The notes below the pieces were generated by a model that was given only the letters and a program-made list of their open reading frames with translations, ran no database searches and was not told the origin of the DNA. Below are positions 1-6,761 of a stretch of 18,130 bases of DNA, one piece after another. Within the stretch, counting starts at the first letter, position 1. Every line of letters begins with the position of its first letter. The DNA lies in the NCBI GenBank assembly GCA_947178465.1, contig CAMWYL010000018.1, positions 1-18,130 of the forward strand. Direction: 5' to 3'. Both the position numbers and the translations under genes were made by a program. The stretch is from an uncultured Lachnospiraceae bacterium (GTDB lineage: Bacteria > Bacillota > Clostridia > Lachnospirales > Lachnospiraceae).

Positions 1-75
1 GGGCATGTATCGACAGGCGGTACTTTTATAAAAACAAAAAAATTTGAAAAATCTAAATATATTGTAAAAAAACTG

Positions 76-103
76 TTGACGTATTCTTAATTTATGCTAT
101 AAT
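76..103 (+). promoter_or_regulatory. Sigma-A type promoter of rpsU
   Basis: A -35 box TTGACG (76-81) and a perfect -10 box TATAAT (98-103) are separated by 16 bp. The surrounding DNA is A+T-rich, as expected of a strong promoter. The predicted start of transcription is near 110, leaving a leader of about 70 nt before rpsU. This is the best promoter match in the window. Confidence 0.85.
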
Positions 104-178
104 CTATATGTGCAATTAAGAATACCCGTACAGTCTGGCACACAATAATAGGACTGGAGGGAGGTTAGGTGTGAGAGC

Positions 179-355
179 ATGTCAAATGTAATCGTTAAAG
201 AAAACGAGACTTTGGATAGCGCTTTACGCAGATTCAAGAGAAGCTGTGCTAAGGCCGGAATTCAGCAGGAAATCCGTAAAAGAGAGCATTACGAGAAGCC
301 AAGCGTAAAACGTAAGAAGAAGTCCGAGGCAGCAAGAAAACGTAAATATAATTAA
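179..355 (+). CDS. rpsU: 30S ribosomal protein S21
   Basis: The 58-residue product begins MSNVIVKENETLDSALRRFK and ends in a very basic tail (KRKKKSEAARKRKYN). This matches bacterial S21, a small protein of the 30S subunit that helps initiation through its contacts near the anti-Shine-Dalgarno region of 16S rRNA. The length is normal for Firmicutes. The ATG at 179 follows a purine-rich stretch with GGAGGGAGG (156-164) and AGGT (167-170); the nearby GTG at 171 is out of frame. A clear promoter lies upstream and a hairpin terminator lies directly downstream, so the gene appears to be transcribed alone. It is too short for many ORF callers. Confidence 0.97.
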   Translation: MSNVIVKENETLDSALRRFKRSCAKAGIQQEIRKREHYEKPSVKRKKKSEAARKRKYN

Positions 356-360
356 TGATT

Positions 361-392
361 AAAATCCTTGGCTTTCTGAGTCAGGGATTTTT
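361..392 (+). terminator. Intrinsic terminator after rpsU
   Basis: A 12-bp stem forms between 362-373 (AAATCCTTGGCT) and 379-390 (AGTCAGGGATTT), with two G-U pairs and the loop TTCTG. A short T-run ends it (388-392). It begins six bases after the rpsU stop codon. Confidence 0.8.
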
Positions 393-454
393 CACGGTAT
401 AGGAAATTGCCGAAACATGGTGGGAATTGATTCTTCTTGGAAGGAGGAGTAACG

Positions 455-1066
455 ATGGGAATAAGAGATTTTCAGCTTGCGGGATATGACCTTTATCATC
501 TGATAGCATGTTTTTTTCTTTTTAGTGTTATCGGCTGGATGGTGGAGTCAATTTATATGTCATTTTGCAATAAGAAGCTGACGAACAGAGGCTTTATGTC
601 AGGCCCGTTCTGTCCGATATACGGGTTCGGAGCGACGGCGGGCTACATCATTCTGCATCCGTTTGCGGATAACATTGTTTTGCTTTACATAGCGGGCGCT
701 CTTTCCGCCACATTGTTTGAATTTCTGGTAGCAAAGCTTATGATGAAGCTGTTTGGCGAGGTCTGGTGGGACTATAACGATAAGTTCTGCAATTACAAGG
801 GCGTTCTGTGCCTTGAGAGCACGCTTGCATGGGGACTGTATGCTGTTATCATCATTACCTTTTTGTTCGATAAGGTAATGAGTCTGGTTGACCGGTATCC
901 CGTTGTCTGGGGTGTCCGCATCATCGGGTTGTGCTTTGTGATGGGGGCGCTTGACTTCGGTTATCATTTTGTGACGGCGGTTAAGATTGACGAGGCGACA
1001 AAAGAGGGCTTCATTGAGAAGAAAGAAGAAATCGTGGATTTCTGCCATAGGCTAATTGGCAGATGA
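455..1066 (+). CDS. CmpB-family multi-pass membrane protein (putative ABC-transporter permease, type IV)
   Basis: The 203-residue integral membrane protein carries the hallmarks of the ABC_trans_CmpB family (PF06541). These are an early GW-x-x-E motif (VIGWMVESIY), NRGFMSGPFCPIYGFG, and a WWDYNDKFCNYKGVLCLESTLAWG block between hydrophobic helices. About five or six membrane segments are visible. The family is often labelled an ABC permease, but a biochemical role is not established and no ABC partner is adjacent. An open frame extends back to a TTG at 437, but the ATG at 455 is preferred because AAGGAGG (441-447) sits seven bases before it. A strong hairpin follows the gene, so it seems monocistronic. 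Function remains unknown. Confidence 0.85.
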   Translation: MGIRDFQLAGYDLYHLIACFFLFSVIGWMVESIYMSFCNKKLTNRGFMSGPFCPIYGFGATAGYIILHPFADNIVLLYIAGALSATLFEFLVAKLMMKLFGEVWWDYNDKFCNYKGVLCLESTLAWGLYAVIIITFLFDKVMSLVDRYPVVWGVRIIGLCFVMGALDFGYHFVTAVKIDEATKEGFIEKKEEIVDFCHRLIGR

Positions 1067-1117
1067 TAATGCGAAGAATAGGAAAAGAAACAGGACTGTG
1101 AAAAGGTTCCCGGTTGA

Positions 1118-1166
1118 AAAAGGAGGACATCTCTAACGAATTATATTTTGGAGAGGTCCTCCTTTT
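1118..1166 (+). terminator. Terminator (possibly bidirectional) after the CmpB-family gene
   Basis: AAAAGGAGGAC (1118-1128) pairs perfectly with GTCCTCCTTTT (1156-1166). TCTC (1130-1133) and GAGA (1151-1154) extend the stem inward. A-rich and T-rich ends allow it to work in either direction. It lies about 50 bp after the stop codon. Confidence 0.75.
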
Positions 1167-1236
1167 GGTACTATGGCAAACGACATATAAAGCAGTTTTT
1201 GAATGATTGCGCATATTTCAGATACCCTTTTGCATA

Positions 1237-1270
1237 GACTTCATACTAAATAAGGTATGAGGTCTTTTTT
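1237..1270 (+). promoter_or_regulatory. Terminator-like hairpin that covers the ribosome binding site of the carboxypeptidase gene
   Basis: An 11-bp stem forms between 1237-1247 (GACTTCATACT) and 1254-1264 (GGTATGAGGTC), with G-U pairs and the loop AAATAA. Six T residues (1265-1270) follow. The start codon ATG begins at the very next base. The only good Shine-Dalgarno, GAGG at 1259-1262, lies entirely within the 3' arm. The element has the form of an intrinsic terminator and would also hide the ribosome binding site. An attenuator or thermosensor role is inference. Confidence 0.6.
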
Positions 1271-2479
1271 ATGAAAAAAACCATCCGTAAAAAAATATAT
1301 AGAATGCTTTCGACTGTCCTGTGCATGGCAGTCTTGTGCGGAAGCGTGGTTTTTGCCGAGGAACAGACTGCCCAAAGCGGGAGCGTCAATTCCACGGCAC
1401 TGAATCTCTCGTCACCGTCGGCGATTCTGATGGAGGCGTCTACCGGAACCGTGTTATTTGAGAAAAATCCGGACGAAATCCGAAGCCCGGCAAGCATCAC
1501 CAAGATTATGACGCTGATTCTCACGTTTGAGGAACTGGAAAAGGGCAGAATAAGGCTTGAGGACGAGGTTGTGACCAGTGCTTACGCGAAGTCCATGGGC
1601 GGCTCTCAGGTATTTCTGGAGGAGGGAGAAATACAGACGGTCGATACGCTGATCAAGTGTATTGTGGTGGCAAGCGGAAATGATGCGTCGGTCGCGATGG
1701 CGGAGTTTATCGCGGGCAGCGAGGAAGAGTTTGTCAATCGGATGAACGCTAAAGCGGCGGAGCTGGGAATGGTAAATACGCATTTCATTGACTGCTGCGG
1801 TCTGTCATCGGATGCGCAACACCACACGACCGCGCGGGATGTTGCGATTATGTCGCGGGAGCTGATAACAAAACATCCGGATATCTATAATTACACAAAG
1901 ATATGGATGGAGGATATCACGCATGTGACAAGGCAGGGCAGTAAAAATTTCACGCTCTCAAGCACCAATAAGCTCTTGAAACAGTACGAGTGGACGACGG
2001 GGTTGAAAACGGGCTCCACAAGTCAGGCGAAATACTGCTTCAGCGCGACCGCGAGCAAGGATGGGATTGATTTGATCGCGGTGATTATGGGTGCGCCGGA
2101 CTTCAAGGTGCGCTTTTCGGAGGCAAGAAGCCTGTTGGAATATGGCTTTGCCATGACGAGGCTGTATGTCGATACGAATAATAATGAGCTCCCGCAGATA
2201 AGAGTTAAGGGTGGAAAGCAGGAGAAGGTGGAGGTCGTTGCGGACGGGGATTTCCGGTATCTGGATGTCACCGGAGCGGATTTCAGTCAGATAGAAAAGA
2301 GTTATGAATTTGTGGAAGCGTTGGAGGCGCCGTTTGCGTCGGGGACACAGGCAGGGCGTGTGCTGTACCGGCTCAACGGCAGGGAGCTTGGCAGCGTGGC
2401 AATCCGGACGATGGAGGAGGTCGAGAAGGCGCACTATATTGATTATCTGAAGCGTATAATGCTTGCGTGGTTGATATAA
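1271..2479 (+). CDS. Secreted D-alanyl-D-alanine carboxypeptidase (PBP5/DacF-like)
   Basis: The 402-residue serine D,D-peptidase would trim the terminal D-Ala from peptidoglycan pentapeptides outside the membrane. The N-terminus is a signal peptide: a basic KKTIRKKIYR, then a hydrophobic core, then a likely cut after VFA at residue 29. The three penicillin-binding motifs are complete: SITK (Ser75 nucleophile, Lys78), SGN (135-137) and KTG (246-248). A C-terminal beta-rich PBP5-like domain follows. The protein ends in an amphipathic or hydrophobic helix (residues 388-402), which could hold it at the membrane. The ATG at 1271 is favoured because it supplies the signal-peptide n-region, although its ribosome binding site is buried in a hairpin. 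The subfamily (DacA, DacB or DacF) is uncertain. Confidence 0.93.
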   Translation: MKKTIRKKIYRMLSTVLCMAVLCGSVVFAEEQTAQSGSVNSTALNLSSPSAILMEASTGTVLFEKNPDEIRSPASITKIMTLILTFEELEKGRIRLEDEVVTSAYAKSMGGSQVFLEEGEIQTVDTLIKCIVVASGNDASVAMAEFIAGSEEEFVNRMNAKAAELGMVNTHFIDCCGLSSDAQHHTTARDVAIMSRELITKHPDIYNYTKIWMEDITHVTRQGSKNFTLSSTNKLLKQYEWTTGLKTGSTSQAKYCFSATASKDGIDLIAVIMGAPDFKVRFSEARSLLEYGFAMTRLYVDTNNNELPQIRVKGGKQEKVEVVADGDFRYLDVTGADFSQIEKSYEFVEALEAPFASGTQAGRVLYRLNGRELGSVAIRTMEEVEKAHYIDYLKRIMLAWLI

Positions 2480-2492
2480 TATAGGGTATAAT
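2463..2492 (+). promoter_or_regulatory. Candidate promoter of the metallophosphoesterase gene
   Basis: A perfect TATAAT (2487-2492) lies 18 bp after a weak -35 (TTGCGT, 2463-2468) that overlaps the end of the preceding gene. A second TATAAT overlaps the stop codon (2475-2480) but has no good -35. No terminator is visible between the two genes, so read-through is also possible. Confidence 0.4.
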
Positions 2493-2534
2493 AATGTACA
2501 AAATGTTTGGAATAAGCAGAAAGGTTTGTTTTAC

Positions 2535-3410
2535 ATGCAGAGCTTCGGAATAATTGCAGTGTGGGTGTTGATTGGAATGGCGGCGGTTCTGTTGATTGTC
2601 GGGATTGTGGACGGAAACCGGTTTGAGGTGGTGCGGGAGACGTTTGCACTTCCCGATTTGTCAAAGGACTGTCGATTTGTGCTGATTTCAGACCTGCATA
2701 ACAAGGTTTACGGTAATCATAATGATAAGGTCATCGCGGCGGTCAGGGAAATCCAACCGGATTTTATTCTGCTGGCGGGAGATATGGTGACGTCCCAGGT
2801 AAGCGAGGACATGACACCGGCGATAAAGCTTGTGCAGGCGCTCTGTAAGGAGTACCGTGTTTATTACGGGTTGGGAAACCATGAGTCCAAGATGAAGTGC
2901 TGCCGTAAGAAGTTCGGGGATAAGTACGAGACGCTCAGGAAGGAAATAACGGCGGCGGGCGCGGTGCTTCTGGACAACGAAAGCTGTACGCTTCCGGAAT
3001 ACAATTTGGTGGTCACGGGCCTTGATCTTGACCTTGAATATTTTGCGCATTTTAAAAAGGCGCAGATGGCGGAGGATTATTTAAATAAGACCATCAGGCG
3101 GGCGCAGAGCCATCGCTGCAATATTCTCATTGCGCATAATCCCGATTATTTTGAGGAGTATGCAAAATGGGGCGCGGATTTGGTCGTCTCGGGGCATGTG
3201 CATGGGGGTATTATGCGGCTGCCCGTGCTTGGGGGCGTGATTTCACCCTCCTACACGCTTTTCCCGAAATATGACGGCGGTGTGTTCCGGGAGAAGGATT
3301 CTGTGATGCTTTTGGGACGGGGAATGGGTTCCCATACACTGCCGTTCCGCTTTTTCAATCCTGCGCAGCTGTATGCGGTGGAGTTGAAGAAGAGGGAACA
3401 AATTTCGTAA
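2535..3410 (+). CDS. Membrane-anchored calcineurin-like metallophosphoesterase
   Basis: The 291-residue protein has one N-terminal transmembrane helix (about residues 5-25) and then a metallophosphoesterase domain. The dinuclear metal motifs appear in order: D53-L-H55 (ISDLHN), G82-D83, G114-NHE (GNHES), H201 (AHNPD) and GHVHGG (220-225). This arrangement resembles YkuE-type phosphoesterases, some of which act at the cell envelope. The substrate cannot be told from sequence. A TTG at 2526 would add three residues. The ATG at 2535 is preferred because AGAAAGG (2518-2524) has a usable spacing to it but almost none to the TTG. The gene follows the D,D-carboxypeptidase by about 55 bp, so a shared envelope role is plausible but unproven. 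Confidence 0.88.
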   Translation: MQSFGIIAVWVLIGMAAVLLIVGIVDGNRFEVVRETFALPDLSKDCRFVLISDLHNKVYGNHNDKVIAAVREIQPDFILLAGDMVTSQVSEDMTPAIKLVQALCKEYRVYYGLGNHESKMKCCRKKFGDKYETLRKEITAAGAVLLDNESCTLPEYNLVVTGLDLDLEYFAHFKKAQMAEDYLNKTIRRAQSHRCNILIAHNPDYFEEYAKWGADLVVSGHVHGGIMRLPVLGGVISPSYTLFPKYDGGVFREKDSVMLLGRGMGSHTLPFRFFNPAQLYAVELKKREQIS

Positions 3411-3491
3411 GATTAAGATATTTTTATGCAACGATTGAGACAATAAGGGGTTGTGAGAGATTACGGAGAAGGGGAATATTGTCTGTAATAA

Positions 3492-3656
3492 CGTGATTTT
3501 TGCGACACAGGACTGTATGTCATTGGGTTAGGACCGCCATACCATGGGTCTCGGTTTGATGAAGAGGGCAGGGAGCTTAATAATTCTGCTGCCGGCGATT
3601 TGCCGGGAGAAGGGATTACTCTGCCTTTTTTGAAATTGTCGGATCTTGAAAAATAA
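3492..3656 (+). pseudogene. Possible gene fragment with no start codon
   Basis: Between a stop at 3489 and a stop at 3654-3656 one frame reads as a protein-like tail. It includes LGPPYHGSRFDEEGREL and ends LPFLKLSDLEK. It has no ATG or GTG start, and its last 41 bases overlap the 3' end of the minus-strand DUF6512-type gene. No parent family is recognised. It may be the remnant of a gene lost when the neighbouring accessory genes arrived, or it may be chance. The rest of 3411-3615 shows only a short inverted repeat (CCGGC-GATTT-GCCGG, 3592-3606). Confidence 0.25.
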
Positions 3657-4137
3657 CGGCATCCGGAGGGTGGTGAGTAAAAACCAAAAAGCATATAAAA
3701 AGCGCACACACCAAAATACATAGCAAAGAAGTGTAAGTTTCCAGTCTGCGGGATAGCGTCAGTTTGTAAGAAAGCCAAAAGGCAATAACGATGCTCAAAA
3801 TGAATATCCCCATATCTAAAATAAAAACATTTTTACCAAGGATATAAGTATAAGCATAATAAAAAAGAGGGATTAGGAATGCACCCATTAAAATTCCAAA
3901 GCTTAAAGCAGAAGGAATACATGAGTATTTTCCACGGAATTTTAAAATCATGATAAGGGAGTATAACAACATTGGGAAGAATAGTAATTTCATGTGTTCC
4001 CATATAGATTCGTTAATTGGCGTAAAAAGTCCGACTATTTGATTGTTTTCAGTCCAATCATACAGAAAATGAGCAAGTGTTCCTATGGTCAGAACAAAAA
4101 ATATTCCAATAATCGTATATCGTTTTAAATGTTTCAT
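3616..4137 (-). CDS. DUF6512-type integral membrane protein
   Basis: The 173-residue protein of about five membrane helices is recognised by its conserved N-terminal block, HFLYDWTENNQIVGLFTP followed by INESIWEHMKLLFFPMLLYS. I associate this block with the DUF6512 family; no function is known. The longer frame opens at 4203, but the ATG at 4137 is chosen because GAGG lies eight bases upstream of it on the minus strand and homologues begin near MKHLKRYTI. It is the only protein gene supported on the minus strand. Its codons are clearly richer in A and T than those of the genes around it, which suggests horizontal acquisition. It is divergent from the tocopherol-cyclase-family gene. Confidence 0.8.
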   Translation of the reverse strand: MKHLKRYTIIGIFFVLTIGTLAHFLYDWTENNQIVGLFTPINESIWEHMKLLFFPMLLYSLIMILKFRGKYSCIPSALSFGILMGAFLIPLFYYAYTYILGKNVFILDMGIFILSIVIAFWLSYKLTLSRRLETYTSLLCILVCALFICFLVFTHHPPDAVIFQDPTISKKAE

Positions 4138-4145
4138 GGAAAATA

Positions 4146-4166
4146 CCTCATGAATAGTATATGAGG
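4146..4166 (-). promoter_or_regulatory. Small hairpin over the ribosome binding site of the DUF6512-type gene
   Basis: CCTCAT (4146-4151) and ATGAGG (4161-4166) form a 6-bp inverted repeat around nine bases. In the minus-strand transcript the arm next to the gene contains its GAGG Shine-Dalgarno. The stem is short, so an effect on translation is only possible. Confidence 0.25.
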
Positions 4167-4223
4167 CTGAGAAGGTATTATGTATTTTAGCAAAAAATAA
4201 CACAGAAAGTACTTCTCACACAG

Positions 4224-4249
4224 GAAAAACGCAAAAGACAGCGTTTTTC
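4224..4249. other. Intergenic hairpin between divergent genes
   Basis: GAAAAACGC (4224-4232) and GCGTTTTTC (4241-4249) form a perfect 9-bp stem with an 8-base loop. The T-run lies inside the stem. No plus-strand gene lies just upstream, so it is not an obvious gene-end terminator. It directly abuts copy A of the dispersed repeat and may be part of a leader or of a mobile remnant. Confidence 0.45.
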
Positions 4250-4281
4250 ATTTCTATTTGAGCCGCCGAAGGCGGCATGGG
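4248..4281 (+). repeat. Dispersed 34-nt repeat, copy A
   Basis: This copy matches 11465-11498 at 33 of 34 positions. Its core is the hairpin GCCGCC-GAA-GGCGGC, preceded by TCATTTCTATTTGA and followed by ATGGG. Weaker similarity runs on for about 15 more bases (ATTAATATGA here, ATGAATATGG in copy B). It lies about 115 bp before the tocopherol-cyclase-family start codon. Confidence 0.85.
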
Positions 4282-4288
4282 GATTAAT

Positions 4289-4342
4289 ATGAGAAGATAT
4301 ATGACATGGAATTATAAACGTGAAATTCTGCCGGACGAATAA
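4289..4342 (+). CDS. Possible 17-codon leader peptide (or 13 codons from an inner ATG)
   Basis: Directly after repeat copy A an ATG (4289) opens a frame of 17 codons, MRRYMTWNYKREILPDE, ending in TAA. An inner ATG (4303) has GAGAAG (4291-4296) before it and would give MTWNYKREILPDE. It sits upstream of the tocopherol-cyclase-family gene in a different frame. No family is recognised, and such short frames often arise by chance. Confidence 0.2.
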   Translation: MRRYMTWNYKREILPDE

Positions 4343-4360
4343 AGCAGACTCATCCGTGGG

Positions 4361-4377
4361 AAAATAATCATTATTTT
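4361..4377. promoter_or_regulatory. A+T palindrome upstream of the tocopherol-cyclase-family gene
   Basis: AAAATAAT (4361-4368) and ATTATTTT (4370-4377) form a perfect 17-bp palindrome around one C. It ends six bases before the GGAGG ribosome binding site. It could be an operator or a weak hairpin; the sequence alone cannot say. Confidence 0.3.
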
Positions 4378-4394
4378 TTCATGGAGGCAGGCAT

Positions 4395-5240
4395 ATGTAT
4401 GGTTCCTTTTATGGTTGGTATTTGAAATGTCAGTCTGACACACAGACTTTGGCGGTAATTCCTGCCGTTCATAGCACAGGGAGGAAACGCACCTGTTCTA
4501 TTCAGATTATTACGGATTATGACGCTTGGACAGTAACGTTCACTGCAGATTCATTTCAACGGACGAAAAGGAATATTTTCATCGGAGAGAACCAATTCGG
4601 TGAAAAAGGTATTAAGCTGGCGATACACACATCGCAGCTGACTATTAAGGGGAAATTGGATTTTGGAGCACTTTGCCCTTTAAAATATGATATTATGGGA
4701 CCGTTTGCATTCGTGCCATTTATGGAATGCCGTCACAGCGTGCGGAGTATGCGGCATTCGGTTCGGGGAAATGTGTATATCAACGAACAAAAATATTCTT
4801 TTCACAATGGTTGGGGATACTGGGAGGGAGACCGAGGCCGCTCCTTTCCGAAAAAGTATATCTGGACGCAATGCTGTTTTCCCGGCGGGGCGTTAATGTT
4901 GTCAGTGGCGGATATCCCCATGGCAGGCATTCATTTTACCGGTGTCATAGGTGCTGTATTATGGCAGGGGAAAGAGTACAGAATGGCTACTTATCTGGGA
5001 GCCGGGGTGGTTCAAATTCAAAACAATATGGTGCGGGTGAAACAGGGCAATCTGGAATTGGATGCCCGGTTGTTGGAAGCATCCGGACGACCTCTTAAGG
5101 CTCCGGCAAAAGGGGATATGGTAAGGACAATTCACGAAAGTGCATCCTGTCGGGCTTTTTACCGATTTTGCAAAAAGGGTCGTACTCTTTTTGCCTTTGA
5201 TACAGACAGGGCTTCTTTTGAATTTGAATATTTTTCTTGA
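4395..5240 (+). CDS. Tocopherol-cyclase-family protein
   Basis: The 281-residue protein matches the bacterial branch of the tocopherol cyclase-like family (PF14249). It starts with an FYGWYLKCQ block equivalent to the usual EGWYFKxQ. It then has YDIMGPFAFVPFMECRH (about 98-114), SMRHSVRG and GYWEGDRGRSFPKKYIWTQC (about 141-160), all typical signatures. The plant enzyme cyclises tocopherol precursors. The clostridial relatives have no proven reaction, and this organism type is not expected to make tocopherol, so a lipid-like ligand or a structural role is only a guess. GGAGG (4383-4387) fits the ATG at 4395. There is no signal peptide or membrane helix. It lies in the same accessory-looking patch as the DUF6512-type gene. 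Confidence 0.82.
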   Translation: MYGSFYGWYLKCQSDTQTLAVIPAVHSTGRKRTCSIQIITDYDAWTVTFTADSFQRTKRNIFIGENQFGEKGIKLAIHTSQLTIKGKLDFGALCPLKYDIMGPFAFVPFMECRHSVRSMRHSVRGNVYINEQKYSFHNGWGYWEGDRGRSFPKKYIWTQCCFPGGALMLSVADIPMAGIHFTGVIGAVLWQGKEYRMATYLGAGVVQIQNNMVRVKQGNLELDARLLEASGRPLKAPAKGDMVRTIHESASCRAFYRFCKKGRTLFAFDTDRASFEFEYFS

Positions 5241-5284
5241 TTGTGCGTTACAGAATTACAGAGAATTGCGAATATCAGTTCGTC

Positions 5285-5313
5285 TTGCGCTTTTTCCCAA
5301 TTCTATGTAAAAT
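5285..5313 (+). promoter_or_regulatory. Candidate promoter of the scpA-scpB-udk cluster
   Basis: A -35 box TTGCGC (5285-5290) and a -10 box TAAAAT (5308-5313) have an ideal 17-bp spacer. The site falls in the gap before scpA and separates the core cluster from the accessory patch. Confidence 0.5.
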
Positions 5314-5368
5314 GAGAAAGATGGCGTTTGACACAGGGGCGCCCATATAGGAATGGGAGGCGTGGGAG

Positions 5369-6118
5369 ATGGCTTTAGCCGTAAAGCTTGAGGTATTTGA
5401 AGGTCCGCTGGATTTGCTGCTTCACCTGATAGAGAAGAATAAGATTGACATTTACGATATTCCGATTGTTGTGATTACGGAGCAGTATCTGGATTACATC
5501 AAAAACATGGAAACGGAAGACATGAACATTATGAGCGAGTTCCTCGTGATGGCGGCGACCCTGCTAGACATCAAGTGCAAAATGCTCCTGCCCAAGGAAG
5601 TAAACGAGGAGGGCGAGGAGGAAGACCCGAGAGCTGAGCTGGTTCAGAAGCTTCTGGAATACAAGATGTATAAATATATGGCGTTCGAGCTGCGGGATAA
5701 GCAGGTGGACGCGGGCAAGAGCTGGTACAAGAAGCCGATGCTGCCCAAGGAAGTGGCGGATTACCAATATCCCATCGACTATGAGGAGCTGGTTGGGGAT
5801 GTAAACCTCACAAAGCTTCACGAAATCTTTAAGTCCGTAATGAAGCGTCAGGAGGACAAGATTGACCCGATTAGGAGTCAGTTTGGGAAGATTGAGAAGG
5901 ATGAAATCGACCTTGAGCAGAAGCAGGGTTACATAGAAGAGTACGTGAAAAATCATAAGCGTTTCAGCTTTCGCAAGCTTTTGGAGCGTCAGGGCAGCAA
6001 GATGGAGGTTATCGTCACATTTCTTGTGATATTGGAGCTGATGAAGCAGGGCGTGATTGCCATTGAACAGGAAGGAACCTTTTCTGACATCGTGATTACC
6101 TCGGAACTTGCAGCGTAA
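5369..6118 (+). CDS. scpA: Segregation and condensation protein A
   Basis: The 249-residue kleisin subunit bridges the heads of SMC and works with ScpB in compacting and separating chromosomes. The N-terminal signature LEVFEGPLDLLLHLIEKNKIDIYDIPI is standard for ScpA and forms the SMC-neck-binding part. The middle holds acidic and basic helices that bind ScpB. The C-terminus (about 200-249, KLLERQGSKMEVIVTFLVILELMKQG) is the winged-helix end that binds the SMC head. GGGAGG (5355-5360) is eight bases before the ATG. The length is normal. scpB follows after 49 bp, as in most Firmicutes, which supports co-transcription. Confidence 0.97.
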   Translation: MALAVKLEVFEGPLDLLLHLIEKNKIDIYDIPIVVITEQYLDYIKNMETEDMNIMSEFLVMAATLLDIKCKMLLPKEVNEEGEEEDPRAELVQKLLEYKMYKYMAFELRDKQVDAGKSWYKKPMLPKEVADYQYPIDYEELVGDVNLTKLHEIFKSVMKRQEDKIDPIRSQFGKIEKDEIDLEQKQGYIEEYVKNHKRFSFRKLLERQGSKMEVIVTFLVILELMKQGVIAIEQEGTFSDIVITSELAA

Positions 6119-6167
6119 TGCATGAGAACATGAGACACGTGAACGTGAATAAGAACGGACAGAGGTT

Positions 6168-6746
6168 GTGTATATTTTGGATAAGAAGAAGATAAAAGCG
6201 GTGATAGAGGCCGTACTGTTTGCCATGGGAGACTCCGTGGAGGTATCGAAGCTGGAGCATGTGTTGGAGCTGCCCGAGGAGGAAATCCGCGGGTGCATTG
6301 CGGAAATGAATGAAGAATACAACAAAAGTGAGCGGGGGATTTGCATTGTGGAATTGGAGTCCTCTTTTCAGCTTTGTACGAAACCGGAGCTGTATGAGTA
6401 CCTGATCAAGGTGGCGAAAGCACCGCGTAAGTATGTGATGTCGGACACGCTTCTTGAGACGCTCTCGATTATTGCCTACAAGCAGCCGGTGACACGCTTG
6501 GAGGTCGAGAAAATCAGGGGTGTAAGCTGTGACCATGCCGTGAACAGGCTGTTGGAGTTCAATCTGATACAGGAGCTTGGAAGGCTGGATGCGCCCGGGC
6601 GTCCGCTGTTATTTGGTACAACGGAGGAGTTTTTACGGACTTTTGGCGTGAAGTCGCTTGGCGACCTTCCAACCTTGGCGCCGGAGCAGATAGAGGATTT
6701 TAAGAAGCAGGCGGAAGAGGAAGTCGAGCTGAAAGTCGATATTTAA
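6168..6746 (+). CDS. scpB: Segregation and condensation protein B
   Basis: The 192-residue partner of ScpA in the SMC-ScpAB complex has two winged-helix domains. Visible signatures are IKAVIEAVLFAMGD at the N-terminus, then TLSIIAYKQPVTRLEVEKIRGV, then LQELGR-like (LIQELGRLDAPGRPLLFGTTEEFL). The start is uncertain. GTG at 6168 lies only two bases after AGAGG (6161-6165), while TTG at 6177 has a better spacing of eleven bases and would begin at LDKKKIKAV. No ATG is available. The gene follows scpA and is 15 bp before udk. Confidence 0.95.
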   Translation: MYILDKKKIKAVIEAVLFAMGDSVEVSKLEHVLELPEEEIRGCIAEMNEEYNKSERGICIVELESSFQLCTKPELYEYLIKVAKAPRKYVMSDTLLETLSIIAYKQPVTRLEVEKIRGVSCDHAVNRLLEFNLIQELGRLDAPGRPLLFGTTEEFLRTFGVKSLGDLPTLAPEQIEDFKKQAEEEVELKVDI

Positions 6747-6761
6747 TGTGATGGGAGAGCT

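Noticed and set aside
1..90. Tail of an upstream coding gene at the left edge
   Set aside because: Short open frames exist (one ends at 88-90, inside the rpsU promoter), but the A-rich translation matches no family I recognise, so no gene is called.
5564..6346. Long minus-strand open frame opposite scpA and scpB
   Set aside because: It is antisense to two well-identified genes, has no recognisable domain and no ribosome binding site. It is a codon-bias shadow.
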